The position numbers and the translations under genes were made by a program. From Lysobacteraceae bacterium (GTDB taxonomy: Bacteria; Pseudomonadota; Gammaproteobacteria; Xanthomonadales; Xanthomonadaceae), in the NCBI GenBank assembly GCA_030681035.1, contig JAUXUI010000062.1, forward strand, positions 61,958-125,957: a stretch of 64,000 bases of DNA. The letters run 5' to 3'. Below the pieces are notes generated by a model. That model ran no database searches and had not been told where the DNA came from. It was given only the letters and a program-made list of their open reading frames with translations. This document shows positions 33,290-40,762 of this stretch, piece by piece. How positions within the stretch are numbered: position 1 is the stretch's first letter; each line of letters opens with the position of its first letter.

Positions 33290-33973
33290 TCAATACTCCA
33301 GTTCCAGCGCAGCGCACAGGTAATCGATCAGCGGCGCCAGCAGCGCGAGGCGCTCGGTGATGGCCGGGATCAGCGTAGCGCCGGTGACAGTGGCATCGTC
33401 GAGCGCGCATATGGCGACGAAATCCTTGCGCTTGAGATCGGCGATCAGCGGATGGTCGGCGGGAAAACCGGCTGGTGGCCGCACCAACGAATCGCCGACC
33501 AGGGTGCAGCGCTCGCGGAACTTCGCGGCATGGGTGAAGCGCTTCCACGCCGCCGGGTTGTCGGCGATGAAGCTGCGCACGCGGCGGGTGGTGGTGCTGT
33601 CGGGGTGCCACAGGCCGCCGCCGACGAAACTGTCGCCCGGCGCGATGTGGACGTAGAAACTGGGCGCTGGCACCTCGCGATGGCGCTGGTGATACAGGCG
33701 CAGCCCGGCCCACGCTTTGTATGGGGTTTTGTCGTTGCTGAAACGGGTATCGCGATGGATGCGAAACAGCGAGCCGCCGACCGGGCGTGGGTTGGCAATA
33801 AACTGCCCGCTCAGTTGCGCCAGCGGCGCTTGCAGGTCGGCGATCAGTTGCAGGCAGGGCCGGCGCAGATGCACTTCGTAATCGGAGCGGTGCGCATGGA
33901 ACCATTCGCGCGTATTGTTGCGCGCCAGCGCGCGTTGGAAGCGAAAAGTCTGGTCGGAAAAGTAGGCTTTCAA
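33290..33973 (-). CDS. DUF2461 family protein (227 aa)
   Basis: Matches the DUF2461/TIGR02453 family: KAYFSDQTFRFQRALARNNT, RIHRDTRFSNDKTPYKAWAG, YVHIAPGDSFVGGGLWHPD and AWKRFTHAAKFRERCTLVGD at the expected spacing. The length is typical (about 220). Cytoplasmic, function unknown. No obvious operon partner. The upstream 234 nt contain a long palindromic repeat. Confidence 0.92.
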   Translation of the reverse strand: MKAYFSDQTFRFQRALARNNTREWFHAHRSDYEVHLRRPCLQLIADLQAPLAQLSGQFIANPRPVGGSLFRIHRDTRFSNDKTPYKAWAGLRLYHQRHREVPAPSFYVHIAPGDSFVGGGLWHPDSTTTRRVRSFIADNPAAWKRFTHAAKFRERCTLVGDSLVRPPAGFPADHPLIADLKRKDFVAICALDDATVTGATLIPAITERLALLAPLIDYLCAALELEY

Positions 33974-34041
33974 TCAGTTGCTCCCATTCGGCAACGGGGC
34001 TTGGCAGGTCGGCTCACGCACAGCCAGACCGACAGTAATAG

Positions 34042-34169
34042 AAGGATGGGTAGAGCGCAGCGAAACCCATCGCTGTCGGATATCGATGGGTTTCGGTCGC
34101 TTCGCGACAGCGTTCGCTGCGCGAACCACGCCTTCGCTTCGCTCGGTCGCTGCGCTCTACCCATCCTAC
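34042..34169. repeat. Dispersed palindromic element, long form (inverse insert)
   Basis: Same family as 19014-19145. The outer arms start AGGATGGGTAGAGCGCAGCG and end with its complement. The right arm carries the 54-nt insert (about 34093-34146, TCGGTCGCTTCGCGACAGCG onward), the reverse complement of the insert in the 19-kb copy. It fills most of the gap between DUF2461 and sbcB. Confidence 0.85.
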
Positions 34170-34207
34170 CCAACAGGATGGGCGCTGACCTGTGCATAGC
34201 GACCGGC

Positions 34208-35641
34208 TCATAGCGAGCCCTCCAAATGCGCGGACCAGGCTTGCAAGGCATCGAGCAGGGTCTGCGCGCGGCCATCGCCGGCATGGTGCTGGCGCAATTG
34301 CGCGATTTCCGCAGCGTGGCTTTCGAAGGTGTATTCCGACCAGCCGATGTCGGTTTGCAGGCGCTGGCGGCGGTAATCGTCCCAGCGTGTACGCTCATCG
34401 GCATCCAGGGTGTCGGGCCAGTTGCGGGCGCGGTAACGAAACAGCAATTCACAAAGGCGCGGATCGGCGAAGGCAAAGTGTTCGTGGCCGAGGCGCTCGG
34501 GCGGGGTGGCGCGCACGCGCTCGCAATGGCGGCGGTCGGCATCGGCGATGAAACCGTCGTACAACGAGGCATCGACATCGCCGGGCGGAAACGATGATGG
34601 CCGCGCATACACCTGGCGCAGCGTTTCCGGCAGGTCACTGGCGCGGCGGATCAGTTCGGCGTTGGCCATGCTGCTCTGCATATCGATGCCCAGCCGCACG
34701 CAATCGGCGTCGCGCACAAACTCCAGCGGCACCAGCGACGGGCAGCGATTGAGGTGGATTTCCTTGAGCGCGATGCGCTGCTCGCCTTCAGGCAGATCGG
34801 CGGTTGGCGTGTACAGGCGATCAGCGATGCCATCGGCGTCCAGCGCCAGCAGTGGTTCGGGGTCTTGTGCCAGATCGTAGGCAATGATGCGGCTGTCGAT
34901 ATGCGGATGCCGCGCAATCGGCAGCACCAGCGCGGCATGGCGGCGGCTGGCCGGAAACCGCCCGGACACATGCAGCAGCGGCATCTGCGCGGCAACGTCG
35001 ATGTGCGCGGCAGCGCTGCGCTTGTTGCGCAGGGTCAGCGCGTAATCCCACAGCTTGGGCTGCGCGCTGCGCGCCAGTCGGGCGAGGCCGATCAGCGCTT
35101 GCACATCGGACAGCGCATCGTGCGCGTGTTCGTGGCTGATGCCGTTGGCGGCGGCCAGATCGACCAGTTTGAAGCTGGTGAACCCATCGTCGCGGCGTGG
35201 CCATTGCAGCCCTTCCGGGCGCATCGCATGGGCCAGGCGCAGGTATTCGAGCAGGTCCCAGCGCGAATTGCCGCGCGCCCATTCGCGGGCGTAGGGATCG
35301 TGGAAATTGCGGAACAGGCCGAAGCGCACAAACTCGTCGTCAAAACGCAGGCTGTTGTAGCCCACCGCGCAGGTGCCCGGCTGCGCCATCAACTCGTGCA
35401 TGCGGCCGATGAACTCGGCTTCGGGCATGCCCTCTCGTTGTGCCTGTTGCGGGGTGATGCCGGTGACCAGGGTAGCGCCGGGCGAGGGCAGCAGGTCATC
35501 GGCCGGTTGGCACCACAACACGCAAGGCTCGTCGAGCGGGTTCAGCTCGGCATCGGTGCGGATCGCGGCAAATTGCACGATCCGCGTGCGCCGAGCGTCC
35601 TTGCCGAAAGTTTCGAGGTCGTACCAGAGGAAGCTTTGCAT
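34208..35641 (-). CDS. sbcB: Exodeoxyribonuclease I
   Basis: Single-strand 3'-5' exonuclease of the DEDD family used in recombination and mismatch repair. It is 477 residues (E. coli 475). The start is set at MQSFLWYDLETFGKDARRTR because this is the family N terminus with the first acidic pair (D8, E10); the open frame upstream is unrelated. Further motifs are VGYNSLRFDDEFVRFGLFRN, HEHAHDALSDVQALIGLARL and the C-terminal ExoI domains (LFRYRARNWPDTLDADE). Complete and apparently functional. Confidence 0.94.
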   Translation of the reverse strand: MQSFLWYDLETFGKDARRTRIVQFAAIRTDAELNPLDEPCVLWCQPADDLLPSPGATLVTGITPQQAQREGMPEAEFIGRMHELMAQPGTCAVGYNSLRFDDEFVRFGLFRNFHDPYAREWARGNSRWDLLEYLRLAHAMRPEGLQWPRRDDGFTSFKLVDLAAANGISHEHAHDALSDVQALIGLARLARSAQPKLWDYALTLRNKRSAAAHIDVAAQMPLLHVSGRFPASRRHAALVLPIARHPHIDSRIIAYDLAQDPEPLLALDADGIADRLYTPTADLPEGEQRIALKEIHLNRCPSLVPLEFVRDADCVRLGIDMQSSMANAELIRRASDLPETLRQVYARPSSFPPGDVDASLYDGFIADADRRHCERVRATPPERLGHEHFAFADPRLCELLFRYRARNWPDTLDADERTRWDDYRRQRLQTDIGWSEYTFESHAAEIAQLRQHHAGDGRAQTLLDALQAWSAHLEGSL

Positions 35642-35696
35642 CGCGGTTACCTCGGCGGGGGCAAGAGCGCATTGTAGGGGCGCAATGCCGATGTTC

Positions 35697-35745
35697 GCAC
35701 TGTTCATTGCCGGACAGCGCGTGTGCATCCACGGACAGAACGTGG
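35697..35745 (+). promoter_or_regulatory. Candidate sigma-54 activator binding region (dyads and 21-bp-spaced direct repeat)
   Basis: Two imperfect dyads, GCACTGTTC-N6-GGACAGCGC (35697-35720) and CCACG-N7-CGTGG (35729-35745), lie 45-93 nt upstream of the -24 element. CGGACAG is directly repeated at 35711 and 35732, 21 bp (two helical turns) apart. This is the usual place for enhancer sites of an NtrC-type activator. The candidate activator is encoded at 52820-54190. Inference only. Confidence 0.4.
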
Positions 35746-35789
35746 TGCGCGTCCATCGCAAGCAATTGATTTATAAGGAATGAGCTGGC

Positions 35790-35805
35790 TGGCATGCCTC
35801 TTGCT
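35790..35805 (+). promoter_or_regulatory. Sigma-54 (-24/-12) promoter of the HlyD/ABC permease operon
   Basis: TGGCATGCCTCTTGCT fits the TGGCAY-R-N4-TTGCW consensus at every constrained position, with GG and GC separated by the standard 10 nt. It sits 10 nt before the HlyD ATG, so the expected +1 (about 12 nt after the GC) falls essentially at the ATG at 35816. A sigma-54-dependent response regulator lies at the other end of the locus. Confidence 0.72.
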
Positions 35806-35815
35806 GAGGACGGGC

Positions 35816-37069
35816 ATGGATATTCATCGCCCCGATCTCAAACAACGTGCGCAACGCCGTCGCATCTTCTACTTCGCCGCTGCGGCAATCGCGGTGGTGC
35901 TGGCCGGCTGGGCGGCGGCATCGCTGGAGCCGGCGGCGCCCGGTGTGGCGCGTTCCAGCCTGTGGCTGGATAGCGTCAAGCGCGGTGACATGCTGCGCGA
36001 AGTGCGCGGCCCCGGCATCTTGGTGCCCCGGGAAATCCGCTGGATTGCCGCCGAGACCAATGCGCGGGTCGAACGCATCGTGGTCAAGCCTGGCGCACAG
36101 GTGCAGGCGGATACGGTCATCCTTGAATTGAGCAACCCCGAGGTGATTGATCAGCAACTCGGTGCCGAGGCCGCGCTCAAGGCCGCCGAGGCCGACTACC
36201 AGGCGCATCGGATGACGCTGGAAAGCCAATTGCTGGATCAGCGCGCCAATCTGGCCGGGGTCACGTCCGACTACGAATCCGCACGCCTGCAGGCCGAGGC
36301 CGAGCGCGACCTGGCCGCAAGCGGCATCATCCCGCGCATCCAGGCGCGCCGCAGCGAGCTGGCCACCGAGCAGCTCAAGTTGCGTACCGGTATTGAACGT
36401 GAGCGCATCGCCAAGTTCGAGCAGACCATCGCCGCGCAGTTGGCGGCCGACCGTGCGCGGATGGATCAACTGCGCAACGCCGCCGAATTGCGCCGGCGTC
36501 AAGCCGACGGTCTGCATCTGAAAGCCGGCATCGCCGGGGTGCTACAACAGGTGCCGGTGCAGGAGGGCCAACAGGTGACTGCCGGCAGCAATCTGGCGCG
36601 GGTGGCCAAGCCCGGCGACCTGATGGCGGAACTGCGTATCCCGGAAACCCAGGTGCGCGACGTCGCGTTTGGCCAGAGCGTGCGCGTGGACACCCGCAAC
36701 GGCATCGTTGCCGGCAAGGTGATTCGCATCGACCCGGCGGTGCTCAATGGCAGCGTGCAGGTGGATGTCGAGCTCAGCGGTGAAATGCCGGCCGGTGCGC
36801 GTCCCGATCTGAGCGTGGATGGCACCATCGAAATCGAGCGCTTGAGCGATGTGCTGTATGTCGGCCGCCCGGCCTATGGCCAACCCGAAAGCGAAGTGCG
36901 CTTGTTTCGGCTCGAAGCCGACTCTGATCGCGCGCTGCGGATTCCGGTGAAGCTGGGTCGCGCCTCGGTGAGCCAGATCGAAATTGCCGGTGGCCTCAGC
37001 GCGGGCGACCAGATCATTCTGTCCGACACCTCGCAATGGGATGCTTATGACCGCCTCAAGATCGAATAG
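35816..37069 (+). CDS. HlyD-family periplasmic adaptor subunit (417 aa)
   Basis: Membrane fusion protein of an ABC efflux system. One membrane helix (about 16-36) is followed by a lipoyl/barrel-sandwich half-motif (ERIVVKPGAQVQADTVIL), a long coiled-coil hairpin (about 105-225), the second lipoyl half (LHLKAGIAGVLQQVPVQEGQ) and a beta-barrel domain (MAELRIPETQVRDVAFGQSV). The start MDIHRPDLK is chosen for GAGG six bases upstream; a sigma-54 promoter immediately precedes it. The gene heads a chain of MacB/LolD-like ATPase and FtsX/MacB permease genes, an arrangement seen in proteobacterial efflux operons. Substrate unknown. Confidence 0.88.
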   Translation: MDIHRPDLKQRAQRRRIFYFAAAAIAVVLAGWAAASLEPAAPGVARSSLWLDSVKRGDMLREVRGPGILVPREIRWIAAETNARVERIVVKPGAQVQADTVILELSNPEVIDQQLGAEAALKAAEADYQAHRMTLESQLLDQRANLAGVTSDYESARLQAEAERDLAASGIIPRIQARRSELATEQLKLRTGIERERIAKFEQTIAAQLAADRARMDQLRNAAELRRRQADGLHLKAGIAGVLQQVPVQEGQQVTAGSNLARVAKPGDLMAELRIPETQVRDVAFGQSVRVDTRNGIVAGKVIRIDPAVLNGSVQVDVELSGEMPAGARPDLSVDGTIEIERLSDVLYVGRPAYGQPESEVRLFRLEADSDRALRIPVKLGRASVSQIEIAGGLSAGDQIILSDTSQWDAYDRLKIE

Positions 37070-37097
37070 GCGCACGTGCAATCGCCAAAACCACGAC

Positions 37098-37275
37098 GCC
37101 CCCTGTAGGAGCCCACCCTGTGGGCGACCCGGTGCGGCGATATCGCTTTCCGGTCGCCCACAGGGTGGGCTCCTACAAAAAGGCGATTCGCAGATCAGCC
37201 ATCGCCCACAGGGTGGGCTCCTACAAAAAGGCGATTCGCAGATCAGCCATCGCCCACAGGGTGGGCTCCTACAAA
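37098..37275. repeat. REP-like palindromes with a 48-bp direct tandem repeat
   Basis: CCTGTAGGAGCCCACCCTGT (37101-37120) is followed by inverted GGGTGGGCTCCTACA units. A 48-bp unit beginning TCGCCCACAGGGTGGGCTCC is repeated exactly at 37154-37201 and 37202-37249, with a third partial copy at 37250-37275. It lies between the HlyD and ATPase genes of one operon, where the stem-loops could affect mRNA stability. Confidence 0.88.
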
Positions 37276-37336
37276 CGGGCTTTACGATGCTTTTGTGGAT
37301 ACCCGCAGGATACGGAAAATCTCAAGGAAACTTTCT

Positions 37337-38143
37337 ATGAACAACGCCTCGTCCCCGCTCATCCACCTCACCGACATCACCAAGGTGTTCTACACCGATG
37401 AGGTGGAAACCCACGCCCTGGCCGGGGTGCATTTCGACATCGGCAAAGGCGAATACGTATCGATCTCCGGGCCTTCGGGTTGCGGCAAATCGACCCTGCT
37501 GGCGATCCTCGGCCTGCTCGATACCGCCAGCGCCGGTGCCTACACCCTCAATGGCACGCCAGTGCAAAACATCGGCGCCAGCGAACGTGCGCGCATCCGC
37601 AATCGCGAGATCGGTTTCATCTTTCAGGCCTTCAACCTGATCGGCGATCTCACCGTGTTCGAAAATGTCGAACTGCCGCTGACCTATCGCGATGGCGTCG
37701 GCAAGGCCGAACGCCGCGAGCGCGTACACGAAGCGCTGGAACGGGTCGGCATGGCGCACCGCATGAAGCACTATCCGGCGCAGCTCTCCGGCGGCCAGCA
37801 GCAGCGCATCGCGGTGGCTCGCGCGCTGGTCGGCAAGCCCTCTATCCTGCTTGCCGACGAACCCACCGGCAACCTCGACTCCAAGAATGGCGAAGCGGTG
37901 ATGGCGCTGCTCGACGAACTGCACAAAGGCGGCGCGACGATCTGCATGGTCACCCACGACAGCCGCTACGCCGATTTCGCCCAGCGCCGGATTTTCATGT
38001 TCGATGGCCAGGTGGTGGACGAGGAAACCCTGCATCGCCTGCGCCACGAAGAAGCATCGCGGCTGGATGCGCAGATCGCCCGTAGCCGCGAGGTGCGCGT
38101 GGATTTGCAGGCGCAGGTCAGCAACGCGGCGCGGGAGGATTGA
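37337..38143 (+). CDS. ABC transporter ATP-binding protein, MacB/LolD-like (268 aa)
   Basis: ATPase for the downstream FtsX/MacB permeases. Walker A is GPSGCGKST (about 46-54), the signature is YPAQLSGGQQQRIAVARALV, Walker B is ILLADEPTGNLDS and the H-loop is MVTHDSRYADFAQ. The ADEPTGNLDS wording and the length place it in the MacB/LolD/FtsE-like 3.A.1.122-125 group that powers mechanotransmission rather than direct substrate translocation. AAGGAAA precedes the ATG at 37337. A degenerate second copy of this gene type survives at 51966-52091. Confidence 0.93.
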   Translation: MNNASSPLIHLTDITKVFYTDEVETHALAGVHFDIGKGEYVSISGPSGCGKSTLLAILGLLDTASAGAYTLNGTPVQNIGASERARIRNREIGFIFQAFNLIGDLTVFENVELPLTYRDGVGKAERRERVHEALERVGMAHRMKHYPAQLSGGQQQRIAVARALVGKPSILLADEPTGNLDSKNGEAVMALLDELHKGGATICMVTHDSRYADFAQRRIFMFDGQVVDEETLHRLRHEEASRLDAQIARSREVRVDLQAQVSNAARED

Positions 38144-38249
38144 GCAATGACGGTTTTCCGCGAATCATTTGTGTCCGCCGCAGTTGATGTGGACATGGCG
38201 TGTCTGGCTTCACTACGCACCGAGGCGCTCGCACAAGGCGGCTGCGTTG

Positions 38250-38304
38250 CCTGTGGGAGCGCGCCCTGCGCGCATAGTTGTTCGCCGGCAGGCCGCCTCC
38301 CACG
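38250..38304. repeat. CTGTGGGAGCGCGCCCTGCG-type palindromic repeat
   Basis: TGTGGGAGCGCGCCCTGCGC pairs imperfectly with GGCCGCCTCCCACGAAAG downstream. A diverged member of the TGTAGGAGC repeat family, located between the ATPase and the first permease gene. Confidence 0.6.
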
Positions 38305-38334
38305 AAAGCACCATCACGCAACACGGGTGTTCCC

Positions 38335-40725
38335 ATGAACCTGTTGCGTTCGGCCATGCTCGACGCCTGGCGCCTGCTGCGCGCGCGCCCGCTCGGCAAT
38401 CTCGCCGCCGTACTGGTGCTGGCCTGTGGCTTGATGGTGGTGACCACCATGGCCTCGTTGATGGACTCGATCAACGGCGTGATGCCGACGACGATTCCGA
38501 CCGCAGGGCTCTATATCTACGGCGCCGGACCGGGCTCAGCGTCGTCGTTGATGGTCACGGGCAGCGAGGGGTTGGCGCTGCGTCGGGACATTTCGGGGCT
38601 CGCCGACAGTGCTCTTTTGCGCTGGAACGATTTCAATGTGGCAAGCGGCAACGCGGCGGACGGCGTACGTGCCGAGCGGGTCAGCGGCATGCTGGTCGAT
38701 GGCGATCCCTTTGGTCTACTCGGCTGGCCGATGACGCTTGGCCGTGGATTTACGGACTCCGATTTTGCAGCAGACGCCGCCGCGTCGGTGGTGATCGGTG
38801 ATCGGCTGTGGCGCGCGCGATTCGCGGCCGATCCGTCAATCGTCGGTCGGCTTATCCGCGTCGATGGTAGCCCTGCAACGGTGGTGGGCGTGTTGCCGCC
38901 GCAGCGCGCCTATCCGTTCCAGCAGCAGCTCTACCGTGCGGTGAATCTGGCTGCGCTGCCGGAGCAGCAGACGCGACCCTGGCAGTCACTGGTGCATATC
39001 GACGATCCAGCACGACTGCAAGCGGCAGCAGCCGCTCTGGCGGCACAGCAAAGTGATCGTGAACAGCGCCTGGGTGAAACCGCCAAGAGCCAACCGCTGC
39101 GGATCAGCGCCTTGTTCGACAACACCGGCAGCGACGACCCGTCCACGCAGATGCTGGCGCTGGTGCTGGCGGTGGTGGCGGGGCTGGTGATGTTGCTGGC
39201 GGCGAGCAATGCTGGCGGTCTGTTGCTGGTGCAGTGGTTGGGGCGCGGCCGCGAACTGGCGACACGGCATGCACTCGGTGCCACGCCGGAGCGCATCGTC
39301 GCGAGCCTGTTGCTGCACGGATTATTGCTTGCGGCTCTCGCCTGGCTGCTGGCTCTGCTCGCCAGCGTGCAGGTGCTCGCTGCGCTCAATCACTACCTGT
39401 GGAGCAGCGAAAACGGGCAGCCGCTGTACTACGCGTTGGCGATCTCGCCATCGGTATTGGCGATCAGTGCCGGGACTGCCCTCAGCGCAGTGGTCGTACT
39501 GATTGTGCCCACCTGGCGGAGACTGCGGCGTGGGGATCTGGCGCTGGATCTTCGCAGTGGCGGACGTACCGCTGGCGGTATCCGGTCGCGTTTCGGGCGT
39601 GTCATGTTCGGCCTGCAAACCCTGTTGGCGGTGGTGACCGTGCTGACCACGCTGCAGGCGGTGGAAGGCGCCCGTACGCAATTGGCGCGACCGTTGGGGC
39701 TGGATACCGAGCGCGTGCTGGTGGCGCAATTCAGCGGCAGCGATAACGCCGCCAAGGCGCAGTTTGCGCAACGTCTGCGTGAGCGGTTGGCAGCCGAGCC
39801 GGAGGTGGCGGCGGTGACCGTGTCGGGCAATCTGCCGATCGCGCTGACCTCACGCCGCGATATTGCCAACGGCGAAGCACGCACGCAGGCCGACTTCGCG
39901 CCGGTCGATTTGGGTTATCGCGACGTGTATGGGTTCGGCCTGCGCAGCGGGCGCTGGTTTACCTCCGAGGAGATTGAACAGCACGACGCGGTGGCGGTAA
40001 TCGACCCGGCGTTCGCCGCCGCGCTGTTCGGTGACGACGATGCGGTGGGACGTCGGTTCTCGTTGCGCGATTCGGGCAAGGATATCGAGCATCTGATCGT
40101 CGGTGTCAGCGAACCGGTGCGGCTTGGCGGCAATGGCGGGCCGGATCAACCCAGCGTGTTCGTGCCGCTACCGGGACAACCGGTTTATGAGCTGGGCATC
40201 AGCGTGCGTTCGCGCGGCGATGCAGAAAGGTTTGCGCCGCGCTTGCTGGCCATCGCCAACGAGATCGACCCGGATTTCGCGCTCACCGATGTCGGCAGCT
40301 TCGCCGATCTGCGCTGGCGCGCCAACGCGTGGACGCGATTGGTGCTCAGCCTTTTCACTCCGCTCGGGGTGCTCGCGCTGGTGCTGGCGGCGGCGGGACT
40401 GGCGGCGCTGCTCGGCAGCCTGGTGACGCAGCGGGTACGCGAAATCGGCGTGCGTCGCGCCCTTGGTGCGTCCACCCGCAACGTGGTGCGCGTGTTGATC
40501 GGCGGACTGTCGCTATGGGCAGGTGTCGGTGCGCTGCTCGGCATCGGCCTTGGCCTGCTGCTGGTCGGTCCTCTGAGCCAGTCGCTGTATGGCGACAGCA
40601 GCCTCGGCGCATTCAGCATTGTTGGCACGCTGGCGGTGATGGCCGCCGCGCTTCTCGGCGCTGCCGCAGCACCGATTCGGCGGGCATTGCGGATTGCGCC
40701 AACCGAGGCGTTGCGCGAGGAATGA
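38335..40725 (+). CDS. FtsX/MacB-type ABC permease 1 (796 aa)
   Basis: Tandem-domain permease: an N-terminal helix (about 20-42) followed by a MacB-like periplasmic core (about 45-270, with FTDSDFAADAAASVVIGDRL and RVDGSPATVVGVLPP), an FtsX block with three helices (about 285-420), then a second helix, core and FtsX block (about 430-796) ending in the family signature VREIGVRRALGASTRNVVRV and RIAPTEALREE. The size of about 800 residues and the doubled architecture resemble the duplicated orphan permeases (ADOP, TIGR03434). The ATG at 38335 starts MNLLRSAMLDAWRLLRARPL. First of four such genes in a row. Confidence 0.87.
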   Translation: MNLLRSAMLDAWRLLRARPLGNLAAVLVLACGLMVVTTMASLMDSINGVMPTTIPTAGLYIYGAGPGSASSLMVTGSEGLALRRDISGLADSALLRWNDFNVASGNAADGVRAERVSGMLVDGDPFGLLGWPMTLGRGFTDSDFAADAAASVVIGDRLWRARFAADPSIVGRLIRVDGSPATVVGVLPPQRAYPFQQQLYRAVNLAALPEQQTRPWQSLVHIDDPARLQAAAAALAAQQSDREQRLGETAKSQPLRISALFDNTGSDDPSTQMLALVLAVVAGLVMLLAASNAGGLLLVQWLGRGRELATRHALGATPERIVASLLLHGLLLAALAWLLALLASVQVLAALNHYLWSSENGQPLYYALAISPSVLAISAGTALSAVVVLIVPTWRRLRRGDLALDLRSGGRTAGGIRSRFGRVMFGLQTLLAVVTVLTTLQAVEGARTQLARPLGLDTERVLVAQFSGSDNAAKAQFAQRLRERLAAEPEVAAVTVSGNLPIALTSRRDIANGEARTQADFAPVDLGYRDVYGFGLRSGRWFTSEEIEQHDAVAVIDPAFAAALFGDDDAVGRRFSLRDSGKDIEHLIVGVSEPVRLGGNGGPDQPSVFVPLPGQPVYELGISVRSRGDAERFAPRLLAIANEIDPDFALTDVGSFADLRWRANAWTRLVLSLFTPLGVLALVLAAAGLAALLGSLVTQRVREIGVRRALGASTRNVVRVLIGGLSLWAGVGALLGIGLGLLLVGPLSQSLYGDSSLGAFSIVGTLAVMAAALLGAAAAPIRRALRIAPTEALREE

Positions 40726-40762
40726 GCATGCCAGTCATTTTCAGACATCGAGGATTTCGTTG

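Noticed and set aside
37154..37275. Possible CRISPR-like array
   Set aside because: Two and a half identical 48-bp units adjoin directly without unique spacers and contain REP stem-loops; no cas genes are nearby.
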